NCBI GenBank assembly: GCA_014801525.1
Contig: JAAVEB010000021.1
Span: 1-43,114, forward strand
Origin: Bacteroides sp.
Lineage (GTDB): Bacteria; Bacteroidota; Bacteroidia; Bacteroidales; Muribaculaceae
DNA length: 43,114 nt
Reading direction: 5' to 3'
The notes under the pieces were generated by a model. It was given only the letters and a program-made list of their open reading frames with translations, searched no databases and had not been told where the DNA came from. Each line of letters begins with the position of its first letter. The stretch's first letter is position 1. Position numbers and translations under genes: made by a program. This document shows positions 1-8,131 of this stretch, piece by piece.

Positions 1-10
1 GCGGTGATGG

Positions 11-86
11 GAGTTTGCGATGTCGCTACATTGGAGTGCGGATTGAATGTAGTGTGGTGACGTGAGTTTGCGATGTCTCTGCATTG
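11..86. repeat. Pair of 23-bp direct repeats
   Basis: Two near-identical 23-bp copies beginning GAGTTTGCGATGTC lie at 11-33 and 64-86, 53 bp apart, differing at two positions. Both contain the GATGTC core that also starts each unit of the 36-bp tandem array at 177-464, so they may be diverged relatives of it. No convincing gene covers them. Confidence 0.6.
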
Positions 87-128
87 TTCAACATCTCCGA
101 TGTTGTGGGTTGTGATTGGATGTTTTTG

Positions 129-154
129 CCCCACGCTGACAAATCAGCGTGGGG
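129..154. other. Perfect 11-bp stem hairpin
   Basis: CCCCACGCTGA (129-139) and TCAGCGTGGGG (144-154) form a perfect stem with a 4-nt loop. It is flanked by TTTTTG on the left and TTTCG on the right, so it could end transcription from either side, but the T tracts are short. It directly precedes the 36-bp tandem array. Confidence 0.5.
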
Positions 155-176
155 TTTCGCATATTCCGACATCTCC

Positions 177-464
177 GATGTCGGCGGGGAGGAATCCGCC
201 GAAAGCGTGTCCGATGTCGCTGGGGAGGGATTCGTCGAAAGCGTGTCCGATGTCGGCGGGGAGGAATTCGTCGAAAGCGTGTCCGATGTCGCTGGGGAGG
301 GATTCGTCGAAAGCGTGTCCGATGTCGGCGGGGAGGGATTCGTCGAAAGCGTGTCCGATGTCGCTGGGGAGGGATTCGTCGAAAGCGTGTCTGATGTCGG
401 CGGTGAGGAGTTCGTCAAAAGCGTGTTCGATGTCGGCGGTGTGGAGTTCGTCGGTAGCGTGTTC
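177..464. repeat. Tandem array of eight 36-bp units
   Basis: Eight units of exactly 36 bp start with GATGTCG at 177, 213, 249, 285, 321, 357, 393 and 429. In units 1-6 two variants alternate (GATGTCGGCGGGG and GATGTCGCTGGGG), giving a 72-bp higher-order period; units 7-8 are diverged. There are no unique spacers, so it is not CRISPR. Because 36 is divisible by three and the unit lacks stops, several frames on both strands stay open, and I cannot tell whether any is translated. A 12-residue Ser/Thr/Pro-rich repeat would be encoded on the minus strand, but no start signal or export signal supports a gene. Confidence 0.85.
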
Positions 465-543
465 GGTGTCGGTGTAGGCGTGGGGCAATTTGACTTCGTG
501 TGCGATGTTCCTTCGTTGGTGTAGGGGTGGTGAGGGAGTATAT

Positions 544-591
544 ACAAAAAAACTAGAGTAACGAAAGCTGGGCTTTGCAATTACTCTAGTT
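544..591 (-). terminator. Intrinsic terminator of the tRNA-Asp unit
   Basis: AACTAGAGTAA (551-561) pairs with TTACTCTAGTT (581-591), and an inner AAAGC/GCTTT stem sits inside. Read on the minus strand the hairpin is followed by a run of seven T's (the A run ending at 552 on the plus strand). It lies 14 nt beyond the 3' end of tRNA-Asp. Confidence 0.85.
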
Positions 592-604
592 CCTCTCTCC
601 TCAG

Positions 605-678
605 CGGTGCGTACGGGACTCGAACCCGTGACCCCATGCGTGACAGGCATGTATTCTAACCAACTGAACTAACGCACC
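605..678 (-). tRNA. tRNA-Asp (anticodon GTC)
   Basis: The minus strand folds as a full cloverleaf. The acceptor stem is GGTGCGT with ACGCACC, followed by discriminator G. The D arm is present, the anticodon stem-loop is CATGC-CTGTCAC-GCATG with anticodon GTC, and the T arm is ACGGG-TTCGAGT-CCCGT. The CCA end is not encoded. It has its own promoter at 721-752 and terminator at 544-591, so it is a monocistronic tRNA unit. Confidence 0.95.
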
Positions 679-720
679 ATTTTTTATTTTCTTGAAACAG
701 TCTCTCCTGTTTTGCGAGTG

Positions 721-752
721 CAAAGTTATGATGTTTTTTCGTATTATCCAAA
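721..752 (-). promoter_or_regulatory. Promoter of tRNA-Asp
   Basis: On the minus strand this reads TTTG, 20 bp, TAACTTTG, an exact match to the Bacteroidota -33/-7 consensus. On the plus strand CAAAGTTA is at 721-728 and CAAA at 749-752. The -7 box lies about 43 bp upstream of the tRNA 5' end. Confidence 0.85.
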
Positions 753-839
753 TTTTGGGTGAGATTTTTTGAAGAAAAATCCAATTTTAGGAATATGGTT
801 AATTTTTTTGAAAATTAGTATGGCAATGTTTTGGATGGA

Positions 840-957
840 TTGATATAATTAGATACTTTTGCCACATCAGCTCTTCGGGATATCATAATATTTTGACTGA
901 GTTGGTGTAATTAGACGTTTTTGTCTTATTGCCTTTTCTAATATCATAATAGTTTTT
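840..957 (+). repeat. Imperfect direct repeat of about 60 bp
   Basis: Two tandem copies (about 840-893 and 902-955) align with a 61-62 bp offset. Shared blocks include TAATTAGA near the start of each copy and TATCATAATA at 881-890 and 942-951. The first copy carries a perfect TAnnTTTG box; in the second it has diverged. The repeat fills the stretch just before the 961 gene and could be a duplicated promoter or operator. Confidence 0.65.
854..861 (+). promoter_or_regulatory. Candidate -7 box for the 961 gene
   Basis: TACTTTTG fits TAnnTTTG and lies in the first copy of the duplicated upstream region, about 100 bp before the ATG. No clear TTTG box is seen 20 bp upstream. Confidence 0.45.
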
Positions 958-960
958 CCT

Positions 961-2844
961 ATGAAATTAAAAAGATTATTGGCAGTGATAGCCTTTGTAT
1001 GTATTAACGGCATGATTGCTTATGCCGAAGTCGAATTGTCCGTTAGAAATGCAACGTCGACTGTCACAAGCGATGGAAATGCCGAATTCACGTTGCGAGA
1101 GGGAACGACCGGAGTTAAAGTTGTGGTAGAATTATCGAAATACTCTGATTTCAGTGTCATTGACGGATTTGGGTATAAGACTCCGAAGTCCTATCCTACA
1201 ACTATCTCAATGAATAAATCCAATCGTGTCAACGGCACTTATTATTGGCGCATATTTGAGAACGGCACTTATTATTATGGGATGGATCGCACAGTGACCT
1301 ACGGTGAGAAGGAGGTGGAGCCCTATGAGCCGCTTGAAGACGCTACTGTCTTTGATGAAGTGGAGCTGGGCGTAGGAAAGACCATGCAGTTGAAGTCGGT
1401 GTGGTTCCGCTCGGTCAATACCGGCAACAGGGTGGTGAAGATGATCGACTATCCCCACGATAACCAGAATGACATATCGGCTGATGTTTTCACGCCCAAT
1501 CAGAGCATGGTGGTGAAAAACGACATAGCTTACATTGCCCGCGGAAGCTCGGGATATATTTCGGGCTGGAAAACTGACCAGACGCGTCTGTGGCTCGTCA
1601 GATATGATTTGCTCACCGGCGAGGAGCTGCCGATGCTGTGGGTGCGCGCTCCTGACCCTGTGAATGGTTTTGAATCGGGCAACTGGATGCTAACCTATGC
1701 CATGAACTGGATAAAAAACGATGACGACGGCACTCCATATTTTTTCACTATCTGCAATCAGAGCGAGAAGAGATATGTGACACAGATAAATCTCTACACG
1801 CTGAATCTTGACAATGTTTCGGTAGACACGGAAAGCGTGACCCCGACGCTTGTTTTCCAGATGGAGGATGACCGCTCGGATGACCGTTCGTCGGCGCGTC
1901 CTCTTGACCTCACGGTAGAGGGGAGCATAAAGAGCGGGAATTTCAAAATGTATGGCGTGGATTATTCCCATGGAGGAGCATTGAAGGTAAATATTCAAGG
2001 TGGCGGCAAGATGCCCGTGTGGCGTTGGTCGGTCAGCGGCTCTAAGGCAGAGAAGAGTGTTTCCTATGTCGATTATGTGAAATCGCTTGACGCGGCGGAG
2101 AGCCAGTTCAACATCGATGAATTTTACAGCCACATCACTCCGGTGGGTAATGACTGCTTCTATTTCCATTCCGCTCCGGCGCAGACCTCCGATCCGTGGA
2201 TCTCTCCTATGCTGTATCGATTCGTTGCCGGGAGCTCCTGCGAAGTCATAGGGCATTTCGGCAATTGCGAAAGCATGGTCACCAAAACTTTCCCTATGCC
2301 GGCGGGCGTGTCGACTTTCAAGGTGGAGGATATGCAATTTCTTGCCTACGGTCAAGGGATAGACGCCACGCGCGGCACCGGGGTGCAGATCGTGTCCACT
2401 CCTTCGGTCACCGATGATTTCTCGAATCATAAAAAAGTGTGGCTGCTTGGAGGAGACACAGGATTGTCCACCAACCGCTATCAGTCGTGTCAGGTTCTCT
2501 ATATCCCCGACGAGTCTTATAGCCGAGCCACGGTGTCGACCGGAGGAGGGCGGCTCGTGATGTATGCGGGAAACGGTGGAATGGGTGTTTATCGCGTGAA
2601 TATACTTTCAACCGCAATCATTGATAGCGATGTTTTCAATCGTGACGTCACGGCTTCCTATTCGGGCGGAGTCATAAGGCTCGGGGCGGAGGTTGACGGT
2701 ATCGCTCTCTATAATCTTGCCGGGCAGAAGCTGCGCGAGATAAAACACCGCGCCTCTTCCTATGCCGTAGGCTCGTTGCCCGCCGGGTGTTATCTGCTGT
2801 CGACCGGCTCGTCGCAAGCGCCTGTAAAAATCATCATAAATTAG
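961..2844 (+). CDS. Secreted protein with type IX-like C-terminal tail
   Basis: This 627-residue protein has a clear signal peptide (MKLKRLL, a hydrophobic core, and cleavage after about AYA at residue 22). The last 65 residues resemble a type IX secretion sorting domain: a short beta-rich module with IALYNLAGQKLREI and LPAGCYLLS, ending at the last residues. It is probably exported across the outer membrane or anchored on the surface. The middle part is beta-rich with many Trp/Tyr/Gly and no domain I recognise. It is monocistronic: a tRNA unit faces away on the left and a hairpin follows its stop. The sorting-tail call rests on family resemblance; the substrate is unknown. Confidence 0.85.
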   Translation: MKLKRLLAVIAFVCINGMIAYAEVELSVRNATSTVTSDGNAEFTLREGTTGVKVVVELSKYSDFSVIDGFGYKTPKSYPTTISMNKSNRVNGTYYWRIFENGTYYYGMDRTVTYGEKEVEPYEPLEDATVFDEVELGVGKTMQLKSVWFRSVNTGNRVVKMIDYPHDNQNDISADVFTPNQSMVVKNDIAYIARGSSGYISGWKTDQTRLWLVRYDLLTGEELPMLWVRAPDPVNGFESGNWMLTYAMNWIKNDDDGTPYFFTICNQSEKRYVTQINLYTLNLDNVSVDTESVTPTLVFQMEDDRSDDRSSARPLDLTVEGSIKSGNFKMYGVDYSHGGALKVNIQGGGKMPVWRWSVSGSKAEKSVSYVDYVKSLDAAESQFNIDEFYSHITPVGNDCFYFHSAPAQTSDPWISPMLYRFVAGSSCEVIGHFGNCESMVTKTFPMPAGVSTFKVEDMQFLAYGQGIDATRGTGVQIVSTPSVTDDFSNHKKVWLLGGDTGLSTNRYQSCQVLYIPDESYSRATVSTGGGRLVMYAGNGGMGVYRVNILSTAIIDSDVFNRDVTASYSGGVIRLGAEVDGIALYNLAGQKLREIKHRASSYAVGSLPAGCYLLSTGSSQAPVKIIIN

Positions 2845-2866
2845 CGTGTCTTGAAGCTCAGATATA

Positions 2867-2898
2867 GTCAGGCTTCCCGTTTCGGCGGGGAGCCTGAC
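2867..2898 (+). terminator. Hairpin after the 961 gene
   Basis: GTCAGGCT (2867-2874) pairs with AGCCTGAC (2891-2898), and CCC pairs with GGG inside. The downstream T tract is weak (GGCTTTATATT). It lies 23 bp beyond the stop, so a terminator is the simplest reading. Confidence 0.6.
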
Positions 2899-3020
2899 GG
2901 CTTTATATTGCTCATAGAGCTTGGCAAGTCAGGGCGCTACGGCACATAAGCACATTGTTTGTGCTTGTGTGCAATAAGTTAACTACTTGTAAAAAGTTAT
3001 GTTTAATAACATTTTTTCCG

Positions 3021-3028
3021 TATATTTG
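3021..3028 (+). promoter_or_regulatory. Candidate -7 box of the VOR operon
   Basis: TATATTTG matches TAnnTTTG, 38 bp upstream of the ferredoxin-subunit ATG. The -33 region is AT-rich without a clear TTTG. Confidence 0.6.
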
Positions 3029-3066
3029 TCTCGGAGTTTTCCACAACACATTCAAAAAATATAACA

Positions 3067-3297
3067 ATGTCAAAAATACAAGGCGCAGTAGTTGTCGACG
3101 AGGAGAGATGTAAAGGTTGCGACTTGTGTGTCGTAGCTTGTCCTACCGATGTGCTTGCTCTCCAGCCCAATGAAGTTAATAATCGCGGTTACCATTATGC
3201 CTATATGTTGAATGCTGATGCCTGTATTGGATGTGCCAGTTGTGCCATTGTGTGTCCCGACGGTTGTATTGAGGTGTATCGAAAGGTGGAACGTTAG
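3067..3297 (+). CDS. 2-oxoacid:ferredoxin oxidoreductase, ferredoxin (delta) subunit
   Basis: This 76-residue protein has two complete 4Fe-4S motifs, CKGCDLCVVACP and CIGCASCAIVCP, which is the layout of the delta subunit of four-subunit 2-oxoacid:ferredoxin oxidoreductases. It would carry electrons from the TPP site to external ferredoxin in the cytoplasm. It is the first gene of a tight operon with the alpha, beta and gamma subunits (23 bp to the next gene). Length and cysteine spacing are normal. The substrate class cannot be read from this subunit alone. Confidence 0.9.
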   Translation: MSKIQGAVVVDEERCKGCDLCVVACPTDVLALQPNEVNNRGYHYAYMLNADACIGCASCAIVCPDGCIEVYRKVER

Positions 3298-3320
3298 GCG
3301 GCAATCAAGAGCAAAAAAAG

Positions 3321-4409
3321 ATGGAAGAAACAAGACTGATGAAAGGCAATGAGGCGATAGCCCATGCAGCCATAAGATATGGAGCCGACGGATATTTCGG
3401 TTATCCGATCACGCCTCAGAGCGAAGTGCTTGAAACTCTTGAGGAGCAAATGCCTTGGGAAACTACCGGAATGGTGGTGCTCCAGGCAGAAAGCGAAGTC
3501 GCCGCCATCAACATGGTCTACGGAGGCGCCTCTTGCGGTAAAGCCGTGTTCACCTCCTCTTCTTCGCCTGGCGTGAGCCTTAAGCAGGAGGGGATAAGCT
3601 ATATTGCGGCTGCCGAACTGCCGGCGCTTATAATCAATGTCATGAGAGGCGGTCCCGGTCTTGGCACCATACAGCCTTCGCAAGCCGATTATTTTCAGGC
3701 TACGAAGGGTGGCGGTCACGGCGACTACCGCTTGATAACTCTTGCCCCCTCTTCGGTGCAGGAGATGGCTGATTTCGTTTTCCTGGGATTTGACCTGGCG
3801 TTTAAATACCGCACTCCCGCGATAATCCTCGCCGACGGAATCGTTGGTCAGATGATGGAAAAGGTGGTGCTTCCGCCGCAGCGCGCGCGACGCACCAACG
3901 AGGAAGTGGCGCGTCAATGTCCCTGGGCTGTCACCGGCAAGCCGTCGTTCCGCGACAGGAATATAGTGACCACACTTGAACTCGAACCTGCCGCAATGGA
4001 GGTTATAAATGACCGTCTTCAGGAAAAATATCGTGTCATAGAGGAGAACGAAGTGAGATTCCAGACCTATGACATCGAGGATGCCGACTATCTATTGGTG
4101 GCATTCGGCTCTATAGCCCGTATATGTCAGAAAGCCGTCGAAGTGGCGCGCTCACGGGGTGTCAAACTCGGAATTTTAAGACCGATCACTTTGTGGCCTT
4201 TCCCGTCCGCCGAGATTGAACGCATCTCTTCCCACGTTAAAGGCATCCTTGTGGTGGAACTGAACGCCGGTCAGATGATTGAAGACGTGAGGCTGGCGTG
4301 TCATGACAGAGTCCCGGTTTACCACTTCGGACGACTCGGAGGAATCGTTCCAAATCCTCAGGAAGTGCTTGACGCATTCTTCGACAGGTTTCCCGAGGCT
4401 AATTCTTAA
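3321..4409 (+). CDS. vorB: 2-oxoacid:ferredoxin oxidoreductase alpha subunit (VorB-like)
   Basis: These 362 residues have the pyruvate:ferredoxin oxidoreductase domain I fold: GYPITPQSEVLETL near residue 28, the AESEVAAINMVYGGA segment, then SSSPGVSLKQEG. A C-terminal domain II carries the GSIARICQKAVEVARSRG region. The enzyme oxidatively decarboxylates a 2-oxoacid to acyl-CoA, or runs in reverse, using TPP and ferredoxin. Four separate subunits and this length fit the Bacteroidales enzyme usually named VorB (3-methyl-2-oxobutanoate dehydrogenase); a 2-oxoglutarate-specific enzyme is the alternative. It follows the ferredoxin subunit and precedes the beta subunit by 18 bp. Confidence 0.85.
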   Translation: MEETRLMKGNEAIAHAAIRYGADGYFGYPITPQSEVLETLEEQMPWETTGMVVLQAESEVAAINMVYGGASCGKAVFTSSSSPGVSLKQEGISYIAAAELPALIINVMRGGPGLGTIQPSQADYFQATKGGGHGDYRLITLAPSSVQEMADFVFLGFDLAFKYRTPAIILADGIVGQMMEKVVLPPQRARRTNEEVARQCPWAVTGKPSFRDRNIVTTLELEPAAMEVINDRLQEKYRVIEENEVRFQTYDIEDADYLLVAFGSIARICQKAVEVARSRGVKLGILRPITLWPFPSAEIERISSHVKGILVVELNAGQMIEDVRLACHDRVPVYHFGRLGGIVPNPQEVLDAFFDRFPEANS

Positions 4410-4427
4410 CATTTAGGTTTTGTCACA

Positions 4428-5198
4428 ATGGATATCAACGAAATAGTAAAACCTGAGAATAAAGTTTATTCACGCCCGAAGTTGCTTACCGACGAGACGA
4501 TGCACTATTGTCCCGGTTGCAGCCACGGAGTGGTTCACAAGCTGATTGCCGAAGTGGTTGAAGAGCTTGGGCTTGAAGACAAAACTGTGGGCATTGCTCC
4601 TGTGGGCTGCGCTGTGTTTGCCTACCGATATGTGGATGTCGACTGGATAGAGGCAGCTCACGGACGCGCTCCCGCGATTGCCACCGCTGTCAAGCGCTTG
4701 CGTCCCGACCTGATGGTGTTCACTTATCAAGGCGACGGCGACCTTGCCGCCATAGGCACCTGCGAGTCTATCCACGCCGCAAACCGAGGCGAGAACATAG
4801 CCATTATTTTCATCAATAACGGTATATATGGCATGACCGGAGGACAGATGGCTCCCACTACTCTCGAGGGAATGAAGACCAGTACCACCCCTTACGGACG
4901 TCGTGTTGACCTTAACGGATTTCCCCTCAAGATAAGCAACATATTCGCCGAACTCGACGGAACCTGTTATGTGACCCGCCAGGCGGTCCACAATCCGGCG
5001 TGCGTTAGAAAAACCAAGAATGCGATTAAGAAGGCGTTTCTTAATTCGATGAAGGGGCTAGGGACGTCGGTAGTGGAAGTCGTGAGCACGTGCGCTTCGG
5101 GATGGAAGATGTCGCCTGCCGATGCCAACAAGTGGATGGTTGAAAATATGTTTGTCAAATATCCGCTCGGGGATATAAAAAACACCACAGAAGAATGA
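4428..5198 (+). CDS. 2-oxoacid:ferredoxin oxidoreductase beta subunit (TPP-binding)
   Basis: These 256 residues carry YCPGCSHGVVHKLI near the N-terminus, and a TPP motif of GDGDLAAIGT followed about 25 residues later by NNGIYGMTGGQMAPTT. It binds thiamine diphosphate with magnesium and forms the active site with the alpha subunit. It sits in the operon after the alpha subunit, and its stop overlaps the start of the gamma subunit (ATGA at 5195-5198), suggesting coupled translation. Family assignment is firm; the substrate is inferred. Confidence 0.9.
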   Translation: MDINEIVKPENKVYSRPKLLTDETMHYCPGCSHGVVHKLIAEVVEELGLEDKTVGIAPVGCAVFAYRYVDVDWIEAAHGRAPAIATAVKRLRPDLMVFTYQGDGDLAAIGTCESIHAANRGENIAIIFINNGIYGMTGGQMAPTTLEGMKTSTTPYGRRVDLNGFPLKISNIFAELDGTCYVTRQAVHNPACVRKTKNAIKKAFLNSMKGLGTSVVEVVSTCASGWKMSPADANKWMVENMFVKYPLGDIKNTTEE

Positions 5199-5737
5199 AA
5201 GAGGAAATCGTTATAGCCGGATTCGGCGGACAGGGTGTGCTCTCAATGGGCAAAATTCTTGCATATGCGGCTCTTATGGACGGGCTTGAGGTGACCTGGA
5301 TGCCGGCTTATGGACCTGAACAGCGTGGAGGAACCGCCAACGTCACTGTGATTCTCAGCGATTCTCCCATCAGCTCTCCGGTGCTTGACAGCTATGATAC
5401 AGTCGTGGCGCTCAATCAGCAGAGCCTTGACAAGTTTGAGTCACACGTGAAGCCCGGCGGCACGCTCATCTATGATTCCTATGGCATTCATCGCCGTCCC
5501 GAGCGCTCCGATATTAAGATTCATGAAGTGAATGCGATGGAGGCAACATTTGGAATGGGCAATTCAAAAACCTATAACATGGTTGTGCTCGGCGCATTGC
5601 TCGGCATAAAGGAACTCGTGCCGATGGAAGCGGTGATCAAAGGGCTTAAGAAGACCCTTCCCGAACGCCACCACCATTTGATAGCCTTGAATGAGGCTGC
5701 GATTGAACGCGGCATGGCGCTCGTGAAGCCCGACTGA
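5195..5737 (+). CDS. 2-oxoacid:ferredoxin oxidoreductase gamma subunit
   Basis: This 180-residue protein has the typical opening VIAGFGGQGVLSMGKIL and the MPAYGPEQRGG segment of the CoA-interacting gamma subunit. It is the last gene of the operon and starts within the beta stop codon. The next gene converges from the other strand 15 bp away, and no terminator hairpin is visible between them. Confidence 0.9.
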   Translation: MKEEIVIAGFGGQGVLSMGKILAYAALMDGLEVTWMPAYGPEQRGGTANVTVILSDSPISSPVLDSYDTVVALNQQSLDKFESHVKPGGTLIYDSYGIHRRPERSDIKIHEVNAMEATFGMGNSKTYNMVVLGALLGIKELVPMEAVIKGLKKTLPERHHHLIALNEAAIERGMALVKPD

Positions 5738-5752
5738 TACAGGGGCGTTTAT

Positions 5753-6394
5753 TCACTTTCGCCCGAAATCGGCGGGAATTTCTCCCCACGACTCAGTGTC
5801 CCACTTAAGGATGGGATTGACGGGGGTGTTATTGGCAAGCCAGTATTCGGCGCGTTGTATAAGTTCAAATATTTTCGCATTTCGCGGAGTGGGAGCCAGG
5901 CTTGTCTTGGCTTTTCTTCTTTTCACCCATGACTGCGCGGTGCGGCTGTCGGAATAAATCGGTGTCGAGGTGTCGCCGTTTTTCTTGCACAGCGCCAGCG
6001 CATGGACCAGCGCCAGAAATTCGCCCACGTTGTTAGTTCCGTCGTCAAGCGGACCAAGATGGAAAATTTCATTGCCCGTCGCCACTTCCACGCCCCGATA
6101 CTCCATCTTCCCGGGATTTCCGGCGCAAGCGGCGTCGACTGCGATGGCGTCGGTTCTTATTTCGGGAAACATCGAATAGTTCACAACCTGTTTTGAACGC
6201 GAGGCTATAGCCCGGAGGGCATACATCTCGTCGGCGGGATCGCCGCGGTATGCAGCGGTCGCCTCGTCCTGAGAGGCAAATGACTTGAAGCGCGCTCCGG
6301 GAAAATTCTCCACCTGAGCCTTGCACTCCTCCCAGCTATCATATATGCCGGGGCTATGTCCAACCCAAACGACGTAAAATTTTCTGTGAGCCAT
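5753..6394 (-). CDS. rnhA: Ribonuclease H with N-terminal viroplasmin domain
   Basis: Of 213 residues, the first 45 or so (FYVVWVGHSPGIYDSW ... FKSFASQDEATAAY) form a viroplasmin-like domain that binds RNA-DNA hybrids in related proteins. After a linker comes an RNase HI domain with the acidic residues expected: Asp in AIAVDAACAGNPG, Glu in NNVGEFLALVHAL, Asp in IYSDSRTAQSWV, and an Asp late in the domain. It degrades RNA in RNA-DNA hybrids. It sits 3 bp after the alanine-dehydrogenase-like gene, as the third gene of the aroK unit. The viroplasmin-RNase H architecture is common in Bacteroidota. Confidence 0.9.
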   Translation of the reverse strand: MAHRKFYVVWVGHSPGIYDSWEECKAQVENFPGARFKSFASQDEATAAYRGDPADEMYALRAIASRSKQVVNYSMFPEIRTDAIAVDAACAGNPGKMEYRGVEVATGNEIFHLGPLDDGTNNVGEFLALVHALALCKKNGDTSTPIYSDSRTAQSWVKRRKAKTSLAPTPRNAKIFELIQRAEYWLANNTPVNPILKWDTESWGEIPADFGRK

Positions 6395-6397
6395 GTT

Positions 6398-7573
6398 TCA
6401 AGAGCAGTTTAGAAGAATGTGGATGTCAATGGCGCGCATGTCGGCTTCGCGCGCGGCACGGTGATTCACGAGCTTGCCGAAGAAAGTGATTACAGCTTTC
6501 TGAATGCCGCCGTGCATTCTCAGGCAGTTGGTTATGCCGTCACAGCGCATGATCTCGTCGAGAGTGGCGATGAAAGTGTTGCTGAGCGCCATCGCCGCAG
6601 TTCGCGGCACGGCGTTTCCGATAGAGGTGAAACACACTCTTCCCCCCTTGGCGGGCTTGGGCGGCACTCCGGTAGATATGGGTATCTGCGGAAGCGACGG
6701 GAAGGTGAGGGATTCGTCGCCGGTGAGGTCCATGATTATCACTCCCGACTTCATAATGTTGACATCCTCGGCTTCTATCACGCAACGGTTTGCCGTGGGG
6801 GTCACGGCTACAATGTCGGCGCTGCGCAGGGCGCCGCCAAGCACTTTGGGGTGGAGCGCCGATGTGATGAGTCCCGGTCCTGCGATTTGCCGCGCGCGTC
6901 TTAAGCGGTAGATGTCGTTGTCAAACATTCTGACCGTGGCTCCGATGCCGATAGCTGACGAAGCCGCCGCGCACGCCGCTATTCCCGAACCGATGATGGT
7001 GACTTCGCATGGTACGATTCCCGACACTCCTCCAAGCAGAATCCCCTTTCCGAAGTCGGGACCTATGAGCATCGCCGAGCCGAGAGCTATCGTGGCTCTA
7101 CCGTCGACTTCGGCAAGAATGTCGGCAAACGGAGCGTTGCCGTCGGCATCGCAAATCAGGTCGATTGCGATATACACGATGTTGCGTTTAATAAGCGCCT
7201 TGAATGTGTCCTGAGCGTTTTTGCCGGCATGAAAGAGCGACATCAGAACGGCGTTTCGTTTCATCATGCTTATTTCGGCGGTGGTTATGGCGGGAATATA
7301 GATGACGATGTCGCAGGCGAAAGCCTCTTTGCGCGACACGACTTCGGCTCCGGCTTTCATGTACTGCATATCGGTGTACTGTATTGAAGCGCCAGCGTTT
7401 TCTTCGAGCTTCACACGGTAGCCGTTATCAATCATAATCGCCACCGCTTCGGGGGTGAGAGGAAAGCGGCGTTCAGAGGGCGAAAGCGATGCGGGTAGTC
7501 CAATGACAAGTTTCTTATTTTTTTCAGCCACCTCGACCGGCTGGGGCTGAGGCGTCATAACAGGGTCGTTCAT
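6398..7573 (-). CDS. Alanine dehydrogenase / transhydrogenase-alpha family protein
   Basis: These 391 residues begin with a Pro-rich segment, then the family's N-terminal pattern (SPSERRFPLTPEAVAIMI, YRVKLEENAGAS). A His in LMSLFHAGKN fits the substrate-site His of alanine dehydrogenase. A Rossmann segment follows (VTIIGSGIAACAAASSAIG). The PKE lysine motif usual near the N-terminus reads PASL instead, so alanine as substrate is not assured; another 2-amino acid or 2-oxoacid is possible. Its ATG overlaps the aroK stop (ATGA, 7570-7573). Confidence 0.75.
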   Translation of the reverse strand: MNDPVMTPQPQPVEVAEKNKKLVIGLPASLSPSERRFPLTPEAVAIMIDNGYRVKLEENAGASIQYTDMQYMKAGAEVVSRKEAFACDIVIYIPAITTAEISMMKRNAVLMSLFHAGKNAQDTFKALIKRNIVYIAIDLICDADGNAPFADILAEVDGRATIALGSAMLIGPDFGKGILLGGVSGIVPCEVTIIGSGIAACAAASSAIGIGATVRMFDNDIYRLRRARQIAGPGLITSALHPKVLGGALRSADIVAVTPTANRCVIEAEDVNIMKSGVIIMDLTGDESLTFPSLPQIPISTGVPPKPAKGGRVCFTSIGNAVPRTAAMALSNTFIATLDEIMRCDGITNCLRMHGGIQKAVITFFGKLVNHRAAREADMRAIDIHILLNCS

Positions 7574-8106
7574 ACCGGGGTGATATTGAATTGGTCAATA
7601 AATCGCTGCGCTGTGTGGGATTTCTCGGCTTCATTGTCGAGCATGTCGGACTTGAACACTTCAGCAGCCTTAGAATAGTGAGCCATTCTCCCTTCCAACG
7701 CTCGGTTTATGAATTCGAGCAGTTCGTCGTCGTTTTTATCGGCGATGAGGGGACGTTTGTGTTTTCCCCGCTTCAATCGGGCGAACAGCTTGTCGATCGA
7801 AGTGTCGAGAAACACGGTGGTGCCGTGGGCGTTCATCCATTCCATGTTGTCGAAGAAGCAGGGTGTTCCTCCTCCGCACGCCACGAGCACATTCTCAAAT
7901 TCGCCCACTTCATGGAGCATGGCGCGCTCGATGTCACGGAATCCGTCTTCTCCTCTTTCGGCGAATAAGGCGCTGACCGTCATGCGGAACCGCCCCTCGA
8001 TATATGAATCGAGGTCGATGAATTGTATTCCGGTCATGGCGCTGACGGTGCGGCCCAGAGTAGATTTGCCGCACCCCATATATCCTATAAGAAAAATTGG
8101 TCGCAT
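7570..8106 (-). CDS. aroK: Shikimate kinase
   Basis: About 178 residues begin MRPIFLIGYMGCGKSTLG with a Walker A loop. DLDSYIE (shikimate-binding Asp), GEDGFRDIE with the Arg, and ACGGGTPC of the family follow. It phosphorylates shikimate in aromatic amino acid synthesis. A TTG nine bases upstream could extend the frame, but I choose the ATG at 8106: the family starts right before the beta strand of the P loop, and a -7 box lies at 8132-8139. It is first in a three-gene minus-strand unit. Confidence 0.92.
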   Translation of the reverse strand: MRPIFLIGYMGCGKSTLGRTVSAMTGIQFIDLDSYIEGRFRMTVSALFAERGEDGFRDIERAMLHEVGEFENVLVACGGGTPCFFDNMEWMNAHGTTVFLDTSIDKLFARLKRGKHKRPLIADKNDDELLEFINRALEGRMAHYSKAAEVFKSDMLDNEAEKSHTAQRFIDQFNITPV

Positions 8107-8131
8107 AGCCGTCAAAATTGTCTAAGAGATG

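Noticed and set aside
177..464. Possible CRISPR array
   Set aside because: Units are contiguous without unique spacers and no cas gene is present.
26..650. Five overlapping open frames (up to 184 residues) across the 36-bp array
   Set aside because: They arise because a stop-free unit of 36 bp keeps frames open; one runs through the tRNA gene, and none has a supporting start or export signal.
1690..2430. 246-residue minus-strand frame inside the secreted protein gene
   Set aside because: Antisense shadow; no family match and the plus-strand protein has signal peptide and tail.
8107..8115. TTG start for aroK three codons upstream
   Set aside because: The ATG at 8106 fits the family start and the promoter spacing.
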